Made by a program: the position numbers and the translations under genes
Source of the DNA: Verrucomicrobia bacterium 12-59-8
GTDB lineage: Bacteria; Verrucomicrobiota; Verrucomicrobiae; Verrucomicrobiales; Verrucomicrobiaceae
DNA: 30,081 nt
Assembly: GCA_002279765.1 (NCBI GenBank)
Contig: NCCR01000035.1
Span: 1 to 30,081, forward strand
Direction: 5' to 3'
The notes under the pieces: generated by a model
Seen by the model: only the letters and a program-made list of their open reading frames with translations
Database searches by the model: none
What the model was told of the DNA's origin: nothing
In this document: piece after piece, positions 16,771 to 23,613 of the stretch
Layout of the letters: each line of letters begins with the position of its first letter
Numbering within the stretch: the stretch's first letter is position 1

Positions 16771-16885
16771 CACATGGAGTTTGTTGGGCTTTCCGACGCG
16801 CTGGCTTCCGGCTTGCCGGGCCGGGCCTCAGCTCGCGTGTCCCCCCCCCCCCCAGAAGATGTGGAATTTGAGGAAGTTTCCTCGG
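16771..16885 (-). repeat. G-tract repeat copy D (minus orientation, 13-base homopolymer)
   Basis: On the minus strand, GAAACTTCCTCAAATTCCAC is followed by ATCTTCTG and a run of 13 G (C13 on the plus strand at 16841-16853). A GGCAAGCC-containing segment then leads into copy C. The G-run length differs between all four copies, as expected for a slippage-prone tract. Confidence 0.6.
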
Positions 16886-16910
16886 CGGAATCACCGGCTG
16901 CCGCGCAGGG

Positions 16911-17267
16911 TCAGGCGGCTGCGCGCTGATAGAATTGGAAGCACACACCTGACGGTACGATGAGATGAAACTCACGCCTCCCCCACGGCTTCGTTTCAAG
17001 CGGACCGACGCGGGCGGGGATCGCCCGATATTCATCGTAGAGGGAATCCAGGTCGGAGACACCGATGCTGAAGCTCGCGTTGTCCGCCCAGTTCTGGTTG
17101 TCGTTCACGACGAGGTTGAGGGACACGCCATCGCGCTCGATGCCGGCCATGCCATCGCCCTGCCAGAGAATGGCGAAACCCATGTGCTCCGCGTAAAAGC
17201 TGAGCGACTCCGCCAGGCTGCCGCAGGTGGGGATCATGGGAGTGATGGAGTGGAAGGAGGGCTTCAT
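16911..17267 (-). CDS. VOC-family (glyoxalase/bleomycin-resistance-like) protein
   Basis: The protein is 118 residues from ATG 17267 (MKPSFHSITPMIPT); a longer frame upstream begins with an unlikely extension. The single-module VOC pattern is clear: HSITPMIPTCGSLAESLSFY, then a strand pair with GMAGIERDGVSLNLV, a SIGVSDLDSLYDEYRA beta-alpha unit, and the closing WGRREFHLIVPSGVCFQFYQ. The closing strand has Gln where metal-dependent members have Glu, so it is more like the metal-free binding proteins of the bleomycin-resistance type than a glyoxalase I. It acts in the cytoplasm. The ligand is unknown. Its end abuts repeat copy D, and nothing else on its strand is close. Confidence 0.8.
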   Translation of the reverse strand: MKPSFHSITPMIPTCGSLAESLSFYAEHMGFAILWQGDGMAGIERDGVSLNLVVNDNQNWADNASFSIGVSDLDSLYDEYRAIPARVGPLETKPWGRREFHLIVPSGVCFQFYQRAAA

Positions 17268-17644
17268 AAATGGGCTGAAAGGATGCGCATCTGGGCACAT
17301 AATGCCAGGCAAGAATGGACTCAGCAAAGGTCGAGGATCGTTCCTTTTCGTGACTCCGCAAAGACGATAGATTCCGCTGAGAAAAACGCCTCAGGCGCGC
17401 GGACCTCCGAGTCCGCAGCACACCGCAAACATACGCGGCTCCGAAGCTTCTCTGCTGCTATTCACTCTTTCGCCTCCGAGGTCCTCGTGCTTCCAATGTT
17501 CGTCATGCAGCCACACACGCTGTGTTTCTGCCACCCGCTGCGGGCTCGGAGGCCCGGCATGGCTGCGCCGAAAAAAAAATGTTGGGCAGCGGCGGCTTGG
17601 GACAAGCCAGCCCTAACCTGCCCGCGCGCGCGCTCGATTGAACC
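17268..17644. other. Intergenic stretch between the VOC gene and purB, with a REP-like unit
   Basis: I see no gene in these 377 bp. An A9 run lies near 17571-17579. At 17591-17620 the minus strand reads CAGGTTAGGGCTGGCTTGTC and then CCAAGCCGCCGC. This is a diverged relative of the second hairpin at 16372-16402 (CAGGTAGGGCTGGCTGTCCT), so the same repeat family occurs twice within 1.3 kb. A short CG-alternating run follows at 17622-17632. Confidence 0.6.
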
Positions 17645-19072
17645 CTACAGAATCACACCCGGCTCATACTTCGCGGCGTGCGGGTACTCCTTCTTGATCA
17701 CCGCCACATGCGCGCAGAAGGCGTCCACCTGCTGTGGGGCGTCCCCTGCGTTGGCTTTGCCGTCTTCGACGAGGCGCTTCATGTCTTCGGCGGTAAGGGT
17801 GAGGCGCACGTCTTCCACGAGGCGGGCGAGGAGATCGTTCTCGCGCACCTTGCCGGTGCGCATGTCTTTGGCGACCTGCACGGCGTGCTCTTTGATGACT
17901 TCGTGGGCGGTTTCGCGACCGGCACCGGCTTTGACGGCTTCCATCATGACGGTGGTGGTGAGGAGGAAGGGCAGATAGCGCATGAGCTCCTGCTCCACGA
18001 CGGCTTCGAAGACTTCCATCTGATTGAGCACGGTGAGCAGCGTCTCCAGCAGGCCATCCATGGCCAGGAAGGCGTCCGGCAGCATGACGCGGCGCACGAC
18101 GGAACAGGACACGTCGCCTTCGTTCCACTGATCCCCCGCCAGACCGGAGGCCATGGTGAGATAGCCTTTGAGGATGACGTGCAGGCCGTTGATGCGCTCG
18201 CAGGAGCGGCTGTTCATCTTGTGCGGCATGGCGGAGGAGCCCACCTGCCCTTTCGCAAAGCCTTCGCTGGCGAGTTCCTGACCGGCCATAAGCCGCAGCG
18301 TGCGTGCAAAGCTGGAAGGACCGCTGGCCACCTGGCAGAGCGAGGCCATGACCTGCATGTCCAGGCTGCGCGGATAGACCTGACCTACGGCATTGAAGGC
18401 GGTAGGCATGCCGAGATGGCGGAGGATGCTGCTTTCCAGTTCCGCCGCTTTTTTCGTGTCTCCATTAAAGAGAGTGATCTGATCCAGCCGGGTGCCAACG
18501 GCACCCTTCAGCCCACGGGCCGGGTAGCTGGCGATGAGATGCTGCAGATCGCCGAAGGCAACGAGCAGCTCCTCCCCGAACATGGCGAGGCGCTTGCCCA
18601 GCGTGGTGACCTGCGCGGCCACGTTGTGCGTGCGGGCAGTCAGCGGAATGTCACGCGTCTCAGCCGCACGACGGGCGAATCCAGCGAGGGTGGCCACGGT
18701 TTTGGAACGTATCTCTAATAGAGAGCGGAAAACCTGCAGCTGCTCGACGTTCTCCGTGAGGTCACGGCTGGTCATGCCTTTATGAAGGTGTTCGTGACCG
18801 GCGAGGTCGCAGAATTCCTCGATCCGCGCCTTCACATCGTGCCGCGTGACTCGCTCGCGTTCCATGATGGAGGCCACGTTGACCTGATCTTTGACCTTTT
18901 CATAGGCTTCGATCACGCCGTCCGGCACGCCGATGCCTAGATCGCGCTGCCCTTTCAGAACTGCGATCCAGTAATCGCGCTCCAGTCTGACTTTCCCTTC
19001 AGGCGACCAGAGGGCGCGCATGGAGGCGGTGGCGTAGCGTTCGGCAAGGACATTGGGGATGGAATCGGACAT
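17645..19072 (-). CDS. purB: Adenylosuccinate lyase
   Basis: The protein is 475 residues starting MSDSIPNVLAERYA; an ATG 12 bp upstream (MHPS) is possible. It belongs to the fumarase/aspartase superfamily and catalyses two beta-eliminations in purine synthesis: SAICAR to AICAR, and adenylosuccinate to AMP. Visible motifs are RHDVKA (His79), TSRDLTEN (101-108), RTHN (His149, expected general acid) and the mobile signature loop GSSAMPHKMN (278-287) with its catalytic Ser. The usual NP after the loop is NS here (KMNSRSCE), as in the eukaryote-like PurB subgroup. A full-length homotetrameric cytoplasmic enzyme is expected. No other pur gene is nearby. Confidence 0.93.
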   Translation of the reverse strand: MSDSIPNVLAERYATASMRALWSPEGKVRLERDYWIAVLKGQRDLGIGVPDGVIEAYEKVKDQVNVASIMERERVTRHDVKARIEEFCDLAGHEHLHKGMTSRDLTENVEQLQVFRSLLEIRSKTVATLAGFARRAAETRDIPLTARTHNVAAQVTTLGKRLAMFGEELLVAFGDLQHLIASYPARGLKGAVGTRLDQITLFNGDTKKAAELESSILRHLGMPTAFNAVGQVYPRSLDMQVMASLCQVASGPSSFARTLRLMAGQELASEGFAKGQVGSSAMPHKMNSRSCERINGLHVILKGYLTMASGLAGDQWNEGDVSCSVVRRVMLPDAFLAMDGLLETLLTVLNQMEVFEAVVEQELMRYLPFLLTTTVMMEAVKAGAGRETAHEVIKEHAVQVAKDMRTGKVRENDLLARLVEDVRLTLTAEDMKRLVEDGKANAGDAPQQVDAFCAHVAVIKKEYPHAAKYEPGVIL

Positions 19073-19084
19073 GGAAGGATGCAT

Positions 19085-19276
19085 TTAGGCCAAGGGGAGC
19101 GAGTTGGCAAATCGGTGTTGCCACACACAACCACTGCAATGAAGCCACCCCCTCATGAGGCGGCGTAACTCCTTGTATTGCAAAGAACCATCGTAGTTGC
19201 CATGGAGAAATAAATCAAAAGCATGGACTGGCTCTAATGCGCACGTTCGATGCTCTGCATTCTGGATTGATAGCAA
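19085..19276 (-). CDS. Doubtful small frame with an EF-hand-like segment
   Basis: This 63-codon frame starts at a TTG with no Shine-Dalgarno, and its TAA is followed at once by the ATG upstream of purB. Its middle reads AFDLFLHGNYDGSLQYKEL, followed by RRLM. This fits an EF-hand helix-loop-helix except that loop position 1 is His instead of Asp (Asn at 3, Asp at 5, Gly at 6, Glu at 12). The rest is unlike any family I know. The sequence is more AT-rich than its neighbours. It may be a remnant, a small calcium-binding peptide, or chance. I give it low weight. Confidence 0.2.
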   Translation of the reverse strand: MLSIQNAEHRTCALEPVHAFDLFLHGNYDGSLQYKELRRLMRGWLHCSGCVWQHRFANSLPLA

Positions 19277-19511
19277 TTGTATGAAATTCTTCAGGATTTC
19301 CGAAATTTTTCAACTGCGGCACACTTTTGGTTTGCAATTGTGGCAATAATTCGCAAATCTACCAATTATCCCGAACCACACATTTAGCTGAACACTGATA
19401 ATCGCATTGTAATGATAGAAATTATCAACTAGGATTGTTAACAACTTCCAACGCGACTCAATTTCGATTTTTACATTTGATTGCAGTTAACACGACACAC
19501 TCCCAAACTTT
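19277..19511. other. AT-rich upstream region of the HTH-receiver regulator
   Basis: This 235-bp stretch is markedly AT-rich compared with the surrounding genes. It contains the palindrome GTTGTTAACAAC around 19437-19444 and several TTATC words (for example TTATCCCGA and TTATCAACT). It probably holds promoters for the regulator and perhaps purB. I cannot define a -35/-10 pair with confidence. Confidence 0.4.
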
Positions 19512-20081
19512 ATGGCCGATCTAGCAGCACCCGAACTTATGACTGTGAAAGAGACTGCGGAATATCTCCGCATCCCTCTTCCCACCGTCTATTATCTCGT
19601 CCAACGTGGTCAACTGCCCGCAGTGCAAATCGGCGGCCGCTGGCGCATCAAGCGCAGCCTGCTTGACCGCGATGTGCTGCGCAAGGAAGACGAAGCCGGC
19701 CAGCCCACGGTCATGGTGGTCGATGACGATCCCGCCCTGCAGGCCCTCTTCAAGCAGTTCCTCAAGAAGGCCGGTTTCGGACGCCTCGTGGTCGGCACCG
19801 GTGCTGAAGCCATCACCATGGCGAAGAAGCAGAAGTTTGATTTCGTCTTCCTCGACCTCAAACTCCCAGATGTTCCCGGAGATGAAGTTTACTCGCAGCT
19901 CAAGGCGCTCTACCCGGATCTCCCCATCGTGGTGATCACCGGTTACCCTGACAGCGAAATCCTCAGCCGCATCCTTTCCCACGGCCCGGTGACGGTGATC
20001 AAGAAGCCGATCGAATACGATCAGCTCAATCTGGCCGTGAAGCAGCTCGGCCACAAAGGTGCCGCCGAAGCCGCCGCCTGA
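19512..20081 (+). CDS. Response regulator with N-terminal MerR/excisionase HTH and C-terminal receiver domain
   Basis: This 189-residue protein has two domains. Residues 8-57 form an excisionase-type helix-turn-helix (LMTVKETAEYLRIPLPTVYY, then GGRWRIKRSLLD), a winged MerR-like DNA-binding module. Residues 65-182 form a CheY-like receiver with the acidic pair in VMVVDDDPA, the phosphoacceptor Asp115 in FLDLKLPD, the switch Thr in VVITGYPDS, and the conserved Lys in VIKKPIEY. All receiver key residues are present, so it should be phosphorylated. The order is the reverse of usual response regulators (receiver first). No histidine kinase lies in the window, so it is an orphan. The gene stands alone and ends at a strong terminator. 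Target genes are unknown. Confidence 0.9.
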   Translation: MADLAAPELMTVKETAEYLRIPLPTVYYLVQRGQLPAVQIGGRWRIKRSLLDRDVLRKEDEAGQPTVMVVDDDPALQALFKQFLKKAGFGRLVVGTGAEAITMAKKQKFDFVFLDLKLPDVPGDEVYSQLKALYPDLPIVVITGYPDSEILSRILSHGPVTVIKKPIEYDQLNLAVKQLGHKGAAEAAA

Positions 20082-20117
20082 TTTACGGACAGCCAAGTCA
20101 CTCTCCCGACTTCATTC

Positions 20118-20148
20118 AGCCCCGTCAGCATCCCTGACGGGGCTTTTT
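20118..20148 (+). terminator. Rho-independent terminator after the regulator gene
   Basis: A perfect 11-bp stem AGCCCCGTCAG / CTGACGGGGCT with a CATCC loop (20118-20144) is followed by a T-run ending in GTT. It lies about 36 bp after the regulator stop codon. Confidence 0.92.
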
Positions 20149-20253
20149 GTTGGCGGGGGCTCGCAAGTGCAGTCCATTCTTCCATGCGAGTCACCCAGAC
20201 CATGGAAGAACTGAGAATGGAAAACAGCTCAGAGTTCCGCGCCTTGCCGCGCT

Positions 20254-21177
20254 TTAGATTCCAGAGAAAAACACCTTCTCCGCTGTGCCGCGCAGCATCC
20301 AGGCCTTGTCCTGCTCGCTGAGGAAGTCGAGACGGTCCCGGATGATCGCGATGGCGTTGTGGTAGTTGTGCCCGTGCTCGACTTGGAAAGGACAGTCGCT
20401 GGCCCACATCACACGCTGGGGTCCAAAGGCATCCCGCACCTGCCTGACGAGCGGCCCCATGTCGGTATAAGGGGCTTTCTTGGCACCCAGAGCATAGAAG
20501 GCGGAGGCCTTCACGTGTGTTTTGGCATGCCGTGCCAGACGCAGCAGGTTCTGCACCTCCTCAGCCTTGGGCGGTCCCGCCATGCCGAGACGGGCGAAGT
20601 GGTCCACCACCACGCTCGTGTCAGGATACCACTCACACATTTTGTCGATCAGCGGCAGCGTGTCGGGATTGATCAGCGGGCAGACGTTCACCTTGAGTTC
20701 AGCCGCCGTTTTCCAGAGAGTCGCCATGCCGGGAGAGCCCAGCCAGTCGGAGAGATTCTTCGCCTTGCCGGCGGTGATGCGAAAGCCGCGCACGCCTTGC
20801 CGCACCAGGCCGCGCATCGTCTCGGCCAGTCCTGCCGCGTGCTCGTCCACGATCGCCACTCCGCTAAAGACACCGGGATGGGCGCGCATCATGTCCAGCA
20901 TGTAGCTGTTGTCCGTCTGGTAGTAGCTCATCTGGATGAGCACGATGCGGTTCACACCTTCCGGCTTGCAGTGGGCAAAGAGCTGCTCAGGCGTGAAGCT
21001 CGGCGGCTGCATGTCGCTGACGGCATAGCCGCGTGCGAGCGGGTACTTTTCCACATTGGGTGTCCACACATGCACATGCGCGTCGATCCAGTTCCCTTTG
21101 CCAAAGGCAGGCAGGAGGGAACAGCCCGTCAGGGCGGCGGCAGAGGAGGCAAGGAAAGAGCGGCGTGTCTGTTTCAT
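20254..21177 (-). CDS. Tat-exported amidohydrolase (amidohydrolase_2 family), probable lipoprotein
   Basis: The start is ATG 21177, preceded closely by AAGGAAG, giving 307 residues. The N-terminus KQTRRSFLASSAAALTGCSL holds a twin-arginine signal and a lipobox (LTGC, Cys19), so the enzyme is probably exported folded and lipid-anchored. The mature part starts with the metal-binding IDAHVHVW (Asp32, His34, His36) and ends with the conserved MWASDCPFQ. These are the marks of the TIM-barrel amidohydrolase_2 family (PF04909), which includes fuconolactone and pyrone-dicarboxylate lactonases and decarboxylases. A central VVVDHFARLG supplies the next histidine. The substrate is unknown, but a lactone or similar sugar-acid derivative is plausible. 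It is divergent from the LOG gene with a 77-bp gap. Confidence 0.87.
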   Translation of the reverse strand: MKQTRRSFLASSAAALTGCSLLPAFGKGNWIDAHVHVWTPNVEKYPLARGYAVSDMQPPSFTPEQLFAHCKPEGVNRIVLIQMSYYQTDNSYMLDMMRAHPGVFSGVAIVDEHAAGLAETMRGLVRQGVRGFRITAGKAKNLSDWLGSPGMATLWKTAAELKVNVCPLINPDTLPLIDKMCEWYPDTSVVVDHFARLGMAGPPKAEEVQNLLRLARHAKTHVKASAFYALGAKKAPYTDMGPLVRQVRDAFGPQRVMWASDCPFQVEHGHNYHNAIAIIRDRLDFLSEQDKAWMLRGTAEKVFFSGI

Positions 21178-21254
21178 CTTCCTTAATCGTAGCGAAGAAC
21201 TGCCCTTTTGCGCAAGCCTTTGCACCGGCAGCAGAAATCATTCATCATGCCGCC

Positions 21255-21854
21255 ATGTCCCGACTGCGCCGAATCTGTGTCTATTGTGGTTCCAGTGCTG
21301 GAACCGACCCCATCCACCGCGCCGCCGCGCATGCCCTCGGCGTCTTTCTGGCGCAGAGCGGTATCGGCGTCGTGTATGGCGGAGGCAATGTGGGCCTGAT
21401 GGGCGCGCTCGCGGACGGGGCGCTGTCGCAGCAGGGCGAGGTGATCGGCGTCATCCCGAAATCCCTCATGGAAAAAGAACTCGGCCATGGCGGCGTCACT
21501 GAACTGCACGTCGTCCGCAGCATGCACGAGCGCAAGCAGTTGATGGTGGATCTCAGCGACGGCTTTATCGCCCTGCCCGGAGGCTTCGGTACGCTGGATG
21601 AGCTGTTTGAAACCCTCACCTGGCTGCAGCTCTCTTTTCACGACAAACCCGTGGGCATTCTCAACGTGGGTACCTTTTTCAACGGTTTGATCGACTTCAT
21701 CGCCCACATGAGCCAGAGCGGCTTTCTCAAACCCGAGCACGCCGCCTGCATCTTGGTCGAAAACGAAGCCGCAGCCCTGCTAGCGCGCATGGAGGGCTTC
21801 CGACCGCCGGATTTGGGCAAATGGATCGAGAAACTGGCCGCTGAAGCGCGCTAA
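21255..21854 (+). CDS. LOG-family protein (cytokinin riboside 5'-monophosphate phosphoribohydrolase type)
   Basis: The protein is 199 residues from ATG 21255 (MSRLRRICVYCGSSAG); the longer open frame upstream runs antisense through the amidohydrolase gene. It is a Rossmann-like LOG/TIGR00730 protein with GIGVVYGGGNVGLMGALA (36-53), the catalytic Arg-Lys in MHERKQLM (90-97) and the signature PGGFGTLDE (108-116). Family members release ribose 5-phosphate from nucleoside monophosphates; many were once misnamed lysine decarboxylases. The protein is cytoplasmic and dimeric, of the usual short type I length. A single gene, with nothing else on its strand nearby. The exact nucleotide substrate is open. 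Confidence 0.93.
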   Translation: MSRLRRICVYCGSSAGTDPIHRAAAHALGVFLAQSGIGVVYGGGNVGLMGALADGALSQQGEVIGVIPKSLMEKELGHGGVTELHVVRSMHERKQLMVDLSDGFIALPGGFGTLDELFETLTWLQLSFHDKPVGILNVGTFFNGLIDFIAHMSQSGFLKPEHAACILVENEAAALLARMEGFRPPDLGKWIEKLAAEAR

Positions 21855-22591
21855 TATCAGGAGCTGCGAGCCCCCCCTTTCCTCGTCACTTCGTATTTGC
21901 CCCAAAGGGCACCTGATTGTTCGCATAATCTCCCTACGCAGCGGGCACTTCTCCACAGGTTATTCACAAACAATTGGGAACTCTCAATTCTGTGTCTTGC
22001 CGGATCAAAATCTAGAAAATCCCCTCAAGCGATTGTCACGAATCGGGCACAAAACTTTGCACGTGGAACCCTTGTATTTGAATCGTGGAACGTGTCTGAG
22101 CGATACGGCCATGAAACGTTTTTGACACCCAGTAGGCCAGCAACCTAGCTAGGCGGCTAGCTCTAGTAAACCCCGTTCAAGCCGACCAATAACCCCTTAA
22201 CTCTCTCATATTCAGCCACTCACAAAGCATTAACACAGAAGCCAGCCGTCGAATACTGACCAAGGCGGCAGATACCCACGGCTCTTTAAGCGGCCATGGA
22301 ATGCTGACAGGTCGTGTTTCAGACGAGTCACCTCCACGCACCCCCTTGGAACGCTCCGCGCAATTATTTTGTTTGAAATATAAATCCTTTCATTTTTGAC
22401 AGTGGAACCTTTTTACCCATGCCTTCGTGTCGCCATTCCGTGAATCGCAAGCAAATTGTTCACACCCGATGTTGAGAATGTTTTTCTGAATGGGCGAATC
22501 CTCAGAAATCTTTGCTTCTGAGAGCCACAGAAGCTCTCTTCCTCCTTGTCGCCTAGGTGAGGTCCATTAGCCTCGTCCGCCACTTCCAACC
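21855..22591. other. 737-bp gene-free AT-rich region
   Basis: No convincing protein frame lies here; the one short frame at 21897-22148 has no family features. Visible items are a perfect DnaA-box-like TTATTCACA (21960-21968), near matches TTCTCCACA (21949-21957) and TTGTTCACA (22456-22464), the word TGGAAC four times (22064, 22086, 22347, 22403), the small palindrome AGCTAG-GCGG-CTAGCT (22147-22162), and TTGACA at 22122-22127 and 22396-22401. It may contain an unrecognised RNA or a regulatory region. I cannot assign either. Confidence 0.5.
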
Positions 22592-23602
22592 ATGAACGCC
22601 TATCAAATCACCGGAACCACCGGCCTCGACTCACTACGGGCCGTGCCCCTGCCTGATCCCACGCCCGGCCCCGGCGAGGTTTTGGTGAGGATCCGGGCCA
22701 CCTGCCTGAACTACCGTGACTACATGAACGTCATGGGCATCCGTGGAGTGACCGGCCCTGTGCCCCGGATTCCCTGCTCGGATGGCGCGGGCGAGGTTGC
22801 GGATGTCGGTGCAGGCGTTACCCAGTTCAAACCCGGCGACCGCGTCGTCTGCCCCTTCATGCCCACCTGGCTGGAGGGGGAATTCAGCCAGGCACATGCC
22901 TCTGGGGCCCTCGGAGGTGCCGTGGACGGCCTTTTGCGCGAGCTGGCGGTCATCCGCGCCGAGAGCCTGCTGCCCATCCCCGACTACCTTTCCACCGAAG
23001 CCGCCGCCACCCTGCCCTGCGCCGCCGTCACCGCCTGGGATGCCCTGCACTGCCGTGGCAGGCTGAAGGCCGGGGAAACCGTTCTCATCCTCGGCACCGG
23101 CGGCGTTTCCGTCTTCGCCCTGCAATTTGCCAAGCTGGCCGGTGCCCGCGTGCTGGCGACCACCAGCAGCGATGACAAAGCCAAGCGCCTCCTCGAACTC
23201 GGCGCCGATGCCGTACACAACTACAAAACCGACCCCGACTGGGACCAATGGGCCGTGATGCAGACCGGAGGTCTGGGCGTGGACAAGGTGGTCGAAATCG
23301 GCGGCGCGGAGACGCTCAATCGCTCGATCAAAGCCACACGCTTTGGCGGGCATATCGCCCTCATCGGCGTGCTCACCGGCACCAGCGCGGAGGTGCAGAC
23401 CGTGCAGATACTGCGCAAAGGCATCCGTCTGGACGGCATCTATGTCGGCTCCCGTGAGATGTTTGCCCAAATGCTCACCGAGATGAAGCGCGTGAAAATG
23501 CAGCCCGTGATCGACTCCACCTTTGAGTTTCACGACGCGCCGGCGGCTTTCCAGCGCATCGCGAGTGGAAAGCACTTTGGGAAGATCGTGATTCGGGTGT
23601 GA
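22592..23602 (+). CDS. NAD(P)-dependent MDR oxidoreductase, zinc-less (quinone-oxidoreductase-like)
   Basis: The protein is 336 residues of the medium-chain dehydrogenase/reductase superfamily. The N-terminal GroES-like catalytic domain has LNYRDYMNVMG (39-49) in place of the CGTD zinc site of alcohol dehydrogenases, and no structural zinc Cys cluster, so it is expected to work without metal. The Rossmann domain starts at ETVLILGTGGVSVFALQFAK (162-181), with the NAD(P)-binding GTGGVS loop; TTSSDDKAKRLLELGAD follows, and the Ser pair after strand 2 suggests NADP(H). It probably reduces quinones, enones or similar carbonyl compounds in the cytoplasm. It is convergent with hrpB, with 11 bp between the stop codons. 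The substrate is not readable. Confidence 0.9.
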   Translation: MNAYQITGTTGLDSLRAVPLPDPTPGPGEVLVRIRATCLNYRDYMNVMGIRGVTGPVPRIPCSDGAGEVADVGAGVTQFKPGDRVVCPFMPTWLEGEFSQAHASGALGGAVDGLLRELAVIRAESLLPIPDYLSTEAAATLPCAAVTAWDALHCRGRLKAGETVLILGTGGVSVFALQFAKLAGARVLATTSSDDKAKRLLELGADAVHNYKTDPDWDQWAVMQTGGLGVDKVVEIGGAETLNRSIKATRFGGHIALIGVLTGTSAEVQTVQILRKGIRLDGIYVGSREMFAQMLTEMKRVKMQPVIDSTFEFHDAPAAFQRIASGKHFGKIVIRV

Positions 23603-23613
23603 GGCAGGAATGC

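Larger units (their letters stand above)
15485..16910. repeat. Gene-free 1.4-kb repeat island with mirror-oriented G-tract repeats and hairpins
   Basis: No frame here looks like a conserved protein. Four related segments occur. Two are in plus orientation, starting near 15612 and 15776. Two are in minus orientation, ending near 16736 and 16885. Each reads GAAACTTCC(T/G)CAA, then a TTCC/ACATCTTCTGC-like stretch, then a run of 6 to 13 G. Downstream of the G-run the units share GGTATTCGCGCAG (for example 15870-15882, and 16747-16759 on the minus strand) and GCAAGCC/GGCTTGC hairpins (15678-15694, 15902-15918). The middle of the block carries the separate hairpins listed below. Confidence 0.7.

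Noticed and set aside
15612..16885. Repeated units considered as a CRISPR array
   Set aside because: Copies occur in both orientations, differ in length, have no uniform spacers, and no cas gene is present.
21033..21254. Upstream extension of the LOG gene
   Set aside because: The extra 74 codons run antisense through the signal-peptide region of the divergent amidohydrolase, and LOG proteins begin at MSRLRRICVYCGS-like sequence.
21855..22591. Candidate replication origin
   Set aside because: One perfect and two imperfect DnaA-box-like sites are too few, there is no AT-repeat unwinding element, and neither dnaA, dnaN nor gidA lies nearby. Kept only as an unexplained region.
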